The notes beneath the pieces were generated by a model. It was given only the letters and a program-made list of their open reading frames with translations. It was not told where the DNA came from and ran no database searches. Positions 16,350 to 24,073 of a DNA stretch of 34,798 bases are shown here, in pieces (position 1 is the first letter of the stretch; each line of letters opens with the position of its first letter). The stretch spans positions 1 through 34,798 of the forward strand of contig JACZWL010000033.1 in assembly GCA_022572185.1 (NCBI GenBank), read 5' to 3'. This DNA comes from Pseudomonadota bacterium. Its GTDB lineage: Bacteria; Pseudomonadota; Gammaproteobacteria; Steroidobacterales; Woeseiaceae. The position numbers were made by a program, and so were the translations under genes.

Positions 16350-17693
16350 TCAGAGCGCTGGCCCCATCCGTATCGGAGACCCGTCAAAAAACCGGCTGAG
16401 TCTGAAAGGCCTGATATCGATGCCGCTATCCTTGCCGGTCAGCATGCCGGCGGCTGCCTTGCCTACACCGGGGCCGATGCCGAAGCCGTGACCGCTTAGA
16501 CCCGTCGCAATGAAAAAGCCGGGCAGACGCTCCTCGGGGCCGATGACCGGCACCACATCCGGCGTCGTCTCGATCATGCCGGCCCATGTCTCCACGAAGG
16601 CCGTGTTTTTCAATGCGGGGAAAACCTCATTGAGATTCTTTCGTATACGTCTGAGCGTTCTCCGACTCGGCGCCGGGTTCAGCACGCGTTGTTTCTCGAA
16701 CGGCGATTCACGGTCCAGGGCCCAGCGTACCGGTGTTGCCAGTTCCGTGAAAAAATCTCCGTTAATCGTCAGTCCCATCGAGCCGAACTCCTGCTTCAGG
16801 GCCGGTAGAAACTTGAAGGCGAATCTGAAGGTCGACGGGGTGATCGGGTGCAGCAGGTTTCCGCCGCCGTGAGCCACCGTGTAGCCGCCATCCTGACGCC
16901 GGCGAATCGCGACTCGCTTATCAAAGCATTGTCCGTCCAGTATCTTTGGACCCGGTGCGGTGCGTGCGACAGTTCCTTTGACCTTCAACTGCGGTAGCGA
17001 TATTCCGAGTGAGCGACAGAACATCGATGACCACGCACCCGCCGCGCAGAGTACCGCCGAGGTCTTAATCGTGCCGTGCTCGGTCACGACCGCTGATACG
17101 CTACCTGCCTCGGTCTCGAGACCCCGGACGGCGCAGCCGGTCAGTATCGTCGCACCAAGCCGGCTGGCAACCCGGGCGATCGCCGCCGCTGCCTTGTGTG
17201 GCTCGGCACGCCCATCGCTTGCCGTGTACAGTGCTCCCGGCCACGTCTGCGATGTATTCTCAATGTGATTGGCCAATTCGTCTCCCTGAACGACACGCGT
17301 ATCCAGCTCGAACTCCCTGGCCGTGGACATCCAGCTCTCATATTTTTCCACGTCCTTCTTTGTAGCGGCGAGGAAATAACAGCCGCCCTCCGTGTAACCG
17401 ACGTCTTCGCCGGTCTCTTCCTCGAAACTTCGCCAGATGCGGTGGCTCTCGATCATCATGGGCAGTTCGCGAACATCGCGGCCCTGTTTGCGAATCCAGC
17501 CCCAGTTGCGGCTCGACTGTTCTCCGGCGATGTGTCCCTTTTCGCAGAGCACGACATTCACGCCATCCTGCGCCAGGAACCAGGCTGTCGATACGCCGAC
17601 GATGCCGCCGCCGATAATGACGATATCGGCCGATGCCGGACATGTTGACGGCGGCTCAATCGGTTTGCTCCAGGTATCTGATACTGCGTTCAT
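16350..17693 (-). CDS. DAO-family FAD-dependent oxidoreductase (amino acid dehydrogenase-like)
   Basis: This 447-residue protein has a Rossmann dinucleotide motif 'IVIIGGGIVGVSTAWFLA' (about 24-41) and the DAO-type 'EQSSRNWGWIRKQGRD' segment (58-73). The C-terminal FAD-contact region is 'GFFIATGLSGHGFGIGPGVGK'-like. Relatives oxidise D-amino acids, glycine, sarcosine or other secondary amines. No signal peptide precedes it, so it is cytosolic or loosely membrane-attached. Its ATG overlaps the stop of the RND pump gene by four bases (ATGA), so it is translationally coupled to an efflux pump, an unusual partner. The substrate cannot be read from sequence. Confidence 0.85.
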   Translation of the reverse strand: MNAVSDTWSKPIEPPSTCPASADIVIIGGGIVGVSTAWFLAQDGVNVVLCEKGHIAGEQSSRNWGWIRKQGRDVRELPMMIESHRIWRSFEEETGEDVGYTEGGCYFLAATKKDVEKYESWMSTAREFELDTRVVQGDELANHIENTSQTWPGALYTASDGRAEPHKAAAAIARVASRLGATILTGCAVRGLETEAGSVSAVVTEHGTIKTSAVLCAAGAWSSMFCRSLGISLPQLKVKGTVARTAPGPKILDGQCFDKRVAIRRRQDGGYTVAHGGGNLLHPITPSTFRFAFKFLPALKQEFGSMGLTINGDFFTELATPVRWALDRESPFEKQRVLNPAPSRRTLRRIRKNLNEVFPALKNTAFVETWAGMIETTPDVVPVIGPEERLPGFFIATGLSGHGFGIGPGVGKAAAGMLTGKDSGIDIRPFRLSRFFDGSPIRMGPAL

Positions 17694-20600
17694 GCATCTA
17701 TGCCCTTCGGTGGAGCAGCACGATCCAACCGCAATGTGTGCAGCAGGGCATTACGAATTCGGTGATCACGAAGGCGCATAAACGTGCGGAACAATACCGG
17801 AACAAGAAACAAGGTAAGTGTCGTTGCGACAAGAAGTCCGAATACTATGCTCGTTGCAACGGGACCCCAAAGAAGCGATTTTCCGCCAAGGCCAGCAGCA
17901 AGCGAAAACAGGCCGGCAATGGTTGTCAACGTTGTTATCAGGATAGGAATCACGCGCCGCCGCGCTGCGTACATGATAGCGTGCAGTGGTCGCATGCCGT
18001 CTGCTATCCGCGTGTTCGCCGCAGCGATCAGCACAATCGCAGCGTTGACGGCGATGCCGGTCAACGCGACGATTCCATAAATGGTATACAAGCTCAAGGT
18101 CTGCTGCGTTACAAAAAGACCGAATACGACGCCGGTGAATGCCATCGGTACCGTCACAATGATCAGCATCGGCTGAAAATAGCTCCTGAACTGGGTTGCC
18201 AGAACCAGATAGATGAGGCCGAGCCCGAACAGGAACAGAATAAGCATCGAGTCAAGGCTTTCCTGAATGTCATCGAATGCGCCCGAGAAATCAAGATCAG
18301 TCGCCGGGTACTGTGAGCGGATCTTTTGCCACTCGCTCTTGATAAAATTGTTGGCAACCAGCGTATTCACAAGCAGTGAATTCAGATCGGCTGCAACCGT
18401 AATCGAGCGGCGATAGTTGTATCTCCGGATCGTACCGCTGCTACGGCCGACGCTCGTGTCGGTGAGCGCACGAAAGGTCGTTGTAGCGCCGCTCGGCAGG
18501 ACAAACGGATCATCAAGAACGGTACTGATATCCTGCACGACACGCCGGGGCCCGCGAACTCGCAGTTCGACTTTCTCACCTCCGTGACGTGTGAATCCGA
18601 CGATCTCTCCGTCCATATGCAGTCGCAATAAGCGAGCGATTGTGCCGGGGTTTGTACCAGCCTGTCTTACTGCCCGTTCGTCAAGGTTGAGCGTCAGTTC
18701 CAGGCGCCCGGGAACGTCGTTGTCTTCGACATTTTCCGCGCCATCAATGCGCCTCACGATTTCCTTGACGGCATCTGTCGCCGCGCGTAATTCTTCGAAG
18801 TCATCGCTTCGAACTTTGACACTGACGTCTCTTGTTGTCGGTGGCCCTTGTACCATTTTGAAGTAGGTGATTTCGGCATCACCCGCAGCTTCTGATGCGG
18901 CTTCCCGAATGGCATCCACAATCTCAGACACGCTGCGGCCGTCCCGCGTTTTGGGTTGGAGAGATACCTGAATCTGCCCATACTGATCACCGAAGAGGGC
19001 TTCTTCCCGAAGAAACTTGACGCCGCTGATCGCCGTGCTTGCGCGGAGTTCGTAATCATGAATCAACGGGCGGATTCTTTGCTCGACGCGCTCGGTCTGC
19101 GCCAGTGTACCTTCGATTGGTGAATCCGCAGGCATATCGACGTTCACATAAAACAGCCGTATGGGATCATTGGTGAAAAACTCGATTCTCACCTGATCCG
19201 TCAAGAGCATTGCGATCGACAATGCAAAAGCGACGGCACTGGCAAAAAAGAAACGCTTTGGCCGGCGAAACACATAAGCCAGCGCACGCGTGTACTTGAC
19301 GCGTACCTTGTGTGTATAGCGCGAACGCCAGTCCTTCAAATGATCTGATGGCGAAAGCGTGGTCTTGGTCGAATTGATGACGTGTGACGGAAGAATCCAG
19401 AATGCCTCGACAAGACTCACCAACAGTCCAACCGTCACGACGAGCGGAATAATGAACATGAAATCGCCGAGTATGCCGGGCAGCAGCATCAGGGGAGTGA
19501 ATGCGCATATCGTTGTAAGAACAGCGGAGGTAACCGGCTTACCGACTTCACGAAGGGAGTCGATTGCTGCAGTCAAGACCTCCTGGCCTCTCTGCAATCG
19601 ATAGTAAAGTGCCTCGACGACGACGACGGCGTCATCGACAAGCATTCCGAGCACGATGACGATGCCAAGCAGAACGGCGACGTTGACCGTGTTACCCATA
19701 ATGTTTAATACCCAGAATGTCCCTGCGATAGAAAACACAATGCCGAGCGTAACGAACGACGCAATTCGTAAGCCCAGGAACAACCAGCAAACGCCGAGCA
19801 CCAGGAACAGGCCAAGCCCCGCATTGCGCTGCATGACTTTGAGTGCTTGCCTGGTCTTCTCCGTCTGATCGTCGGAGAGCACCATGCTTATTCCTGTGCC
19901 CGCCAGCATTTCGTTTTTCTCATCGACATACGCGTTAATCCGGTCGACGAGATCCAGCGTGTTCGTGAAGCTGACTTTGGTGATCGACATCGAAATGGCA
20001 GGCCGGCCTTCGAAGCTGATGGCCTGACGCGCTTCTTCGTGGCCGCGTCGGACAGTAGCGATCTGATCCAGCGGAAACTTGTTTTGCGGGGCAGCAGGGG
20101 GAGAAACCATGAAGTTGGCGAGGTCTTCAGGCTCGGCTGTCTTGCCCCGTACGCGAACCAGCCAGGCTTCAGTCGCAACATTTATCTTCCCCGCCGAAAT
20201 GTCTTGAAACGACTCTCGCAGCTGATCTGCAACATCGGCCGCAGTGAGCCCGCGTGAAGCCAGGGCGCGCGGATTGATTTCGACCTGCAACTCGGGCTCA
20301 TTGAAGCCGAATGCCTGCACGCGATCGACGCCCGCGATTCGCTCCAGTTCTTCCTTGATCAACTTGCCCTGGCGCCGCAAGCTTTCATCATCCGCCTGAC
20401 CGACAACAACGACCATCGCAGTCGGAAAGCCGTTTGAGCTCGTTATTTCGAGAACGTACGGATCTTCTATGTCCTCCGGCAGCTCGTCGTTCGCCTTGCT
20501 TTGAATCTCCCGTCTTACGTCGGTAACCCGTTTATCGAATTCTCTTGCCGAAAGCTCGCGGAAACGGACAAAGATGTCCGACATGCCTTCCCGCGAGGTG

Positions 20601-20845
20601 CTGGCAACGAACTTGATGTCCTGGACGTTTCGCAGCGCGTCTTCGAGCGGACCAGTGACCAATTGCTCTACGTCGGCGGCGGCCGCGCCCGGTAAAAACG
20701 TGTTGATGCTGACGACATTGAAGTTGATTTCCGGGTCCTGCTCTCTCGGCATTTGGATGAAGGACAAGAAGCCCATCACCAGGACCACGGAAAAAAGAAT
20801 GTTAACCAGCGGATGGTTGGTCAGGAGAGTCCGTGCAAATTTCAT
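17690..20845 (-). CDS. RND-family efflux pump, inner membrane permease
   Basis: At 1051 residues this is a normal-size RND transporter. The first helix is at about 11-31, followed by the periplasmic porter opening 'PGAAAADVEQLVTGPLEDAL' (52-71). TM4 carries the proton-relay pair Asp404-Asp405 in 'GMLVDDAVVVVEAL', a second large periplasmic loop follows, and a C-terminal helix bundle includes 'GIAVNAAIVLIAA'. That last motif lacks the lysine that AcrB has at position 940; Asn stands in line with it, as in some other RND branches. It would export substrates with the adaptor encoded just upstream (ATGA overlap). No outer-membrane channel gene is present, so a TolC-type protein elsewhere is presumed. 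Confidence 0.93.
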   Translation of the reverse strand: MKFARTLLTNHPLVNILFSVVLVMGFLSFIQMPREQDPEINFNVVSINTFLPGAAAADVEQLVTGPLEDALRNVQDIKFVASTSREGMSDIFVRFRELSAREFDKRVTDVRREIQSKANDELPEDIEDPYVLEITSSNGFPTAMVVVVGQADDESLRRQGKLIKEELERIAGVDRVQAFGFNEPELQVEINPRALASRGLTAADVADQLRESFQDISAGKINVATEAWLVRVRGKTAEPEDLANFMVSPPAAPQNKFPLDQIATVRRGHEEARQAISFEGRPAISMSITKVSFTNTLDLVDRINAYVDEKNEMLAGTGISMVLSDDQTEKTRQALKVMQRNAGLGLFLVLGVCWLFLGLRIASFVTLGIVFSIAGTFWVLNIMGNTVNVAVLLGIVIVLGMLVDDAVVVVEALYYRLQRGQEVLTAAIDSLREVGKPVTSAVLTTICAFTPLMLLPGILGDFMFIIPLVVTVGLLVSLVEAFWILPSHVINSTKTTLSPSDHLKDWRSRYTHKVRVKYTRALAYVFRRPKRFFFASAVAFALSIAMLLTDQVRIEFFTNDPIRLFYVNVDMPADSPIEGTLAQTERVEQRIRPLIHDYELRASTAISGVKFLREEALFGDQYGQIQVSLQPKTRDGRSVSEIVDAIREAASEAAGDAEITYFKMVQGPPTTRDVSVKVRSDDFEELRAATDAVKEIVRRIDGAENVEDNDVPGRLELTLNLDERAVRQAGTNPGTIARLLRLHMDGEIVGFTRHGGEKVELRVRGPRRVVQDISTVLDDPFVLPSGATTTFRALTDTSVGRSSGTIRRYNYRRSITVAADLNSLLVNTLVANNFIKSEWQKIRSQYPATDLDFSGAFDDIQESLDSMLILFLFGLGLIYLVLATQFRSYFQPMLIIVTVPMAFTGVVFGLFVTQQTLSLYTIYGIVALTGIAVNAAIVLIAAANTRIADGMRPLHAIMYAARRRVIPILITTLTTIAGLFSLAAGLGGKSLLWGPVATSIVFGLLVATTLTLFLVPVLFRTFMRLRDHRIRNALLHTLRLDRAAPPKGIDA

Positions 20846-21852
20846 TCGCGGGAAATTGACAAGCTGTCACCGTCCTGCAGCCGCGCCTGGCCTCGCACGA
20901 CGATCAAGGTATCAGGCGGCAGATCGACAAGTGCCGGCCTGCCTTCCTGTGCTCCGGGTATCGCAACGAAACGAGCCGTGTCGCTGGCTGCAACGAAAAC
21001 GCCAAGCGACGTGCCACGCTGAACGATCTGCGCGACCGGCACAAGACCGGTGGCCTCGTTCCAGACCAGTTCACCAGTGAGTCCGATGAGCGCAGGATCA
21101 CCTGAGAATTTGAACCTTGCACGCAGAATTCTGGTATCCGTTTCAATGACACTCGACAGCCGGGAAAGTTTGACGTGCCACTCGCGGCCCTGGCTCACAA
21201 AGCGCAGCTCGGAAACCGCTGGCAACTGCACCGCATAGCGCGGGTCGATTTCAGCGTCAATTTCCCGGCCGTCGGTCTGCACGATGGTCATGAGGGCCGT
21301 ACCCGGCATCGCATAGCTGCCGACCTGGGCCTGCCTCTGGACAACAGCGGCATCGAAGGGCGCCTTGATGCTGGTCCGCGACAGGGCCAGGTCCTGGATA
21401 CTGACAAGAACTTCCTGCTCCTGATGATTTGCCTCCAGGACTGCGAGGTCGGTCTGTCTCTCCAGCAATTCGTCATCGGAGATGAAATTCTTCTCGAGCA
21501 ACTCTTCGGCTTTGTTCAATCGGTAAATCGCCCGGGCTATCTGGGCCTTCAACGCGGCCAGGCGAGCCTTGGCTTGTGCCAGCATCAGGCGATTGTTGTC
21601 GTCGTCGAGTATGACCAGCGTATCGCCTTTCCGCAGCGTGTCGCCGACATCCACCGGGACATCCTTGATCAACGCAGTCACCTCAGACGTGACCACCGCC
21701 CGATTCGCCGAAATCACGGTGGCCGGCGCCCGCAGCTCCTTATCGACCAGCAGGTCGCCCAGGTACTGCACAGTGACCGGCACCGGGTCGGCCGCATTCG
21801 TGCTGCCCGCGACCAGTACTAAGGTGATGAATGTTAGGAACCTTATTGCCAT
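20842..21852 (-). CDS. RND efflux periplasmic adaptor (HlyD/AcrA-type)
   Basis: This protein of about 336 residues starts with a signal peptide (MAIRFLTFITLVLVAGSTNAAD). It then has a biotinyl-lipoyl-like half domain (around 'VPVDVGDTLRKGDTLVILDD'), a coiled-coil hairpin rich in Ala, Leu, Lys and Glu, the second lipoyl half ('IKAPFDAAVVQRQAQVGSY') and beta-barrel and membrane-proximal domains. It bridges the RND pump to an outer-membrane channel. The frame is open 99 bases further upstream, but the signal peptide fixes the start at 21852, though no strong Shine-Dalgarno is seen. The stop overlaps the pump ATG by four bases. It is the first gene of the minus-strand operon. Confidence 0.9.
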   Translation of the reverse strand: MAIRFLTFITLVLVAGSTNAADPVPVTVQYLGDLLVDKELRAPATVISANRAVVTSEVTALIKDVPVDVGDTLRKGDTLVILDDDNNRLMLAQAKARLAALKAQIARAIYRLNKAEELLEKNFISDDELLERQTDLAVLEANHQEQEVLVSIQDLALSRTSIKAPFDAAVVQRQAQVGSYAMPGTALMTIVQTDGREIDAEIDPRYAVQLPAVSELRFVSQGREWHVKLSRLSSVIETDTRILRARFKFSGDPALIGLTGELVWNEATGLVPVAQIVQRGTSLGVFVAASDTARFVAIPGAQEGRPALVDLPPDTLIVVRGQARLQDGDSLSISRE

Positions 21853-21978
21853 ATTCAATAAATGCCCGCTCGATCTGAACCCTCCCGGTACCACGGGACA
21901 TTTGACCTGGAAAGGAGAACTTGCTTGTATTGAGCCGCCCGCTGGGGGCAACGTTTCATTATACCTTCCGGAGTGTCA
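21853..21978. promoter_or_regulatory. Divergent promoter region between efflux operon and methyltransferase
   Basis: On the plus strand TTGACC (21902-21907) and TGTATT (21926-21931) are 18 bases apart. On the minus strand TTGCCC (complement of 21946-21951) and TACAAG (complement of 21924-21929) are 16 bases apart. The two candidate promoters overlap, so firing could be mutually exclusive. Both matches are moderate. Confidence 0.3.
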
Positions 21979-22851
21979 ATGATGAGTAATCGACGGGCAG
22001 ATTCTTTAGCCGTGCAATTAGTAACTGTAATGCTCCTGCAGGCGCTTTCGGCGGTCACCGCCAATGCTGCAGAATATGGGCTGGACCAGGCGACCAGTGC
22101 CGCACTCGACAGCGCCATAGGCGGGGAGCATCGAAGCGCCGCAAACCGGGCGCGGGACAAGTATCGCCATCCGAAGCAGACGCTTGCATTTTTCGGCTTT
22201 CGATCGGACATGACGGTGGTGGAAATCTGGCCCGGCGGCGGCTGGTATACGGAAATACTGGCGCCGGCGCTTAAGGAAAACGGCACGCTTTATGCCGCGC
22301 AGTACAGCGTAAATCCGCCACGTGCCTACCAGCGACGGTATTTCGGCGAATTCCTTACCAAGGCCGGAAAGGCACCCGATGTATATGGCGATGTCATCAT
22401 CACCGCCCTCGATTTTCCGCACGAGCTCGAAATTGCGCCTCGCGGCACGGCCGATCTCGTGCTTACGTTCCGCAACGCGCACAACTGGGTTGGGCAGAGC
22501 TATCCAAAAGTAGCGGCGCAAGTGGCTTTCAAGGCGATGTATGACGCCTTGCAACCCGGCGGCGTTCTCGGCATTGTCGATCACCGCTGGCCGGATGCCG
22601 ATGACGAAGATCCAGGCTCGGCCAACGGCTATATATCGGAAAAGCGATTGATCGCGTTCGCCGAGCAAGCCGGATTCGAATTTGCGGGACATTCCGACGT
22701 CAACCGCAATCCCAGGGATACGCATGACCATCCTGAAGGCGTCTGGACCTTGCCGCCAACACTGGCGCTTGGCGACGATGACCGGGACCGCTATCTTGCC
22801 GTTGGTGAATCCGACCGCCTGACGATCAAGTTCGTCAAACCGACCGATTAG
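21979..22851 (+). CDS. Predicted SAM-dependent methyltransferase (COG4798-like) with signal peptide
   Basis: This protein of about 290 residues starts at the ATG at 21979, six bases after GGAG. Residues 1-30 look like a Sec signal peptide ending 'SAVTANA'. The mature part has a class I methyltransferase-like core: 'VVEIWPGGGWYTEILAP' (80-96) is a motif I variant, and 'ADLVLTFRNAHNW' and 'ALQPGGVLGIVDHR' resemble motifs IV and V. The family is annotated as a predicted methyltransferase, but SAM is not expected in the periplasm, so its real activity is open. It is followed by pirin after 27 bases on the same strand. Confidence 0.8.
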   Translation: MMSNRRADSLAVQLVTVMLLQALSAVTANAAEYGLDQATSAALDSAIGGEHRSAANRARDKYRHPKQTLAFFGFRSDMTVVEIWPGGGWYTEILAPALKENGTLYAAQYSVNPPRAYQRRYFGEFLTKAGKAPDVYGDVIITALDFPHELEIAPRGTADLVLTFRNAHNWVGQSYPKVAAQVAFKAMYDALQPGGVLGIVDHRWPDADDEDPGSANGYISEKRLIAFAEQAGFEFAGHSDVNRNPRDTHDHPEGVWTLPPTLALGDDDRDRYLAVGESDRLTIKFVKPTD

Positions 22852-22878
22852 CAAGCTGGCTGCAACGAGGATCCCGAA

Positions 22879-23790
22879 ATGAGCACCCAGGGAGCAACTG
22901 CACCGACCTGTACCGGCAGGGACGGTCCGATCGCACTGATGATCGATGCGAAGCCCAAGGACCTGGGCGAGTTTGTCGTTCGGCGGACCTTACCGGCACC
23001 AGAACGGCAGCGTGTGGGCCCATTCATTTTCTTCGATCACATCGGGCCGGCAGATTTCGAGCCAGGCAGCGGCGTCAGCGTTCGCGCCCATCCGCATATC
23101 GGCATCGCTACGATTACCTATCTTTTTGCCGGCCAGATCATGCACCGCGACAGCCTGGGCTACGCGCAGGTCATCGAAGAGGGCGCAATCAACTGGATGA
23201 CGGCAGGCCGCGGTATCGTCCACTCCGAGCGAACGCCTGTTGAACTGAAAAAAACGGGCTCGTATCTGCACGGTATTCAGGCGTGGGTCGCATTGCCCGT
23301 TGAGCTTGAAGAAACGGAGCCGCGCTTTGAGCACTATCCGGCCGATGCGGTGCCCGAAGTGCATCTGGATGGTGTCAGTCTGCGGCTGATTGCCGGGCAG
23401 GCTTACGGTGTCACGTCGCCGGTACGAACATCCAGCGAGACTCTCTACGTCGAGGCAGATCTCGACTCCGGTGCCGAGCTTTCTCTGCCAGAGGACACCG
23501 ACGAGCTGGCCGTTTATGTCGTGCATGGTGAGATCAATATCGGCGACTGCCCCGTGACTGCGGGCAGGATGGCAATCATTCAGCCCGGCGGCAATGTGGT
23601 CGCTCATGCGGGAGAAGATTCGAAAGTTATGCTGTTGGGCGGGGCAGCGTTACCCGGGGAGCGCTATCTCTGGTGGAACTTTGTCAGCAGCTCGAAAGAA
23701 AGGATGGAGCAAGCGAAATCGGACTGGCGGGAAAAACGGTTTGACGAAGTGCCCGGGGAGACCGAGTTTATTCCGTTGCCGACCTCGTAG
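22879..23790 (+). CDS. Pirin family cupin protein
   Basis: This 303-residue bicupin has metal ligands placed as in human pirin: His71 and His73 in 'RAHPHIGIATITYLF', then His115 and Glu117 in 'GIVHSERTP'. The C-terminal cupin half is shorter in conserved residues. Bacterial pirins include quercetin 2,3-dioxygenases (YhaK/YhhW type) and regulators of pyruvate metabolism, and which applies here cannot be told. A GAGGA ribosome site precedes the ATG. The last 80 bases of the gene contain one arm of a 19-bp inverted repeat (see 23710-23835). Confidence 0.9.
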   Translation: MSTQGATAPTCTGRDGPIALMIDAKPKDLGEFVVRRTLPAPERQRVGPFIFFDHIGPADFEPGSGVSVRAHPHIGIATITYLFAGQIMHRDSLGYAQVIEEGAINWMTAGRGIVHSERTPVELKKTGSYLHGIQAWVALPVELEETEPRFEHYPADAVPEVHLDGVSLRLIAGQAYGVTSPVRTSSETLYVEADLDSGAELSLPEDTDELAVYVVHGEINIGDCPVTAGRMAIIQPGGNVVAHAGEDSKVMLLGGAALPGERYLWWNFVSSSKERMEQAKSDWREKRFDEVPGETEFIPLPTS

Positions 23791-23835
23791 CCTGGGCTGC
23801 GCGTTGCCGAAATGCTGCCAGTCAGATTTCGCTTG
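23710..23835. repeat. Imperfect 19-bp inverted repeat spanning the pirin 3' end
   Basis: The arm at 23710-23728 (inside pirin) is the reverse complement of 23817-23835 (after the pirin stop) at 18 of 19 positions, with 88 bases between. The match stops sharply at both ends. An RNA hairpin at the end of the pirin message or a small inverted duplication would explain it. There is no T tract for a standard terminator. Confidence 0.6.
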
Positions 23836-23893
23836 CGGAAAATTCTTGTCAAGCATCTGCTTTGCACCCGATAGCGATTTGCCATCCAGCTAC

Positions 23894-23899
23894 TATACT
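23894..23899 (+). promoter_or_regulatory. -10 element of the riboswitch-amidohydrolase unit
   Basis: TATACT matches the -10 consensus at five of six positions. A start about 7 bases downstream would begin the transcript just before the riboswitch aptamer. No good -35 at 16-18 bases was found, so the promoter may need an activator or a different sigma factor. Confidence 0.4.
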
Positions 23900-23909
23900 T
23901 AGGCCACTA

Positions 23910-24030
23910 GAAACACCGATAAAGCCAAACCCGCCTAAAGACGGGGACGGAAAGCCACGGGTCCTCGCTTCCTCCGGAAAGCCATGGATGACTCCCCGAA
24001 GGACCCCAAGATCGCCGAGCTGCCCAAACG
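23910..24030 (+). ncRNA. GEMM-I riboswitch (cyclic di-GMP type)
   Basis: The conserved aptamer parts appear in order: AAAGCCAAACC (23921-23931), a P2 hairpin with a TAAA loop, GGGACGGAAAGCCACGGG (23944-23961), a long stem GGGTCCT (23959-23965) with AGGACCC (24000-24006), and GATCGCCGAGCTGCC (24010-24024), which matches the GEMM 3' signature. Aligned with the V. cholerae Vc2 aptamer, position 20 is G, the c-di-GMP rather than cGAMP form. The neighbouring 21-46 pair is C-G instead of G-C, a compensated change. The switch lies in the leader of the exported amidohydrolase, about 45 bases before its start codon, and should control that gene. P1 is not well resolved. Confidence 0.82.
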
Positions 24031-24073
24031 ACTCTGAGAGAGCGTTTTGATGTTCCGGATCGAGGAGGCTTCC

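Noticed and set aside
21853-21951. 33-codon upstream extension of the RND adaptor
   Set aside because: A complete signal peptide begins at 21852, so the extra residues would bury it.
22018-22854. A 278-codon minus-strand frame under the methyltransferase gene
   Set aside because: It is antisense to a gene with clear motifs and a signal peptide, and its translation has no recognisable domain.
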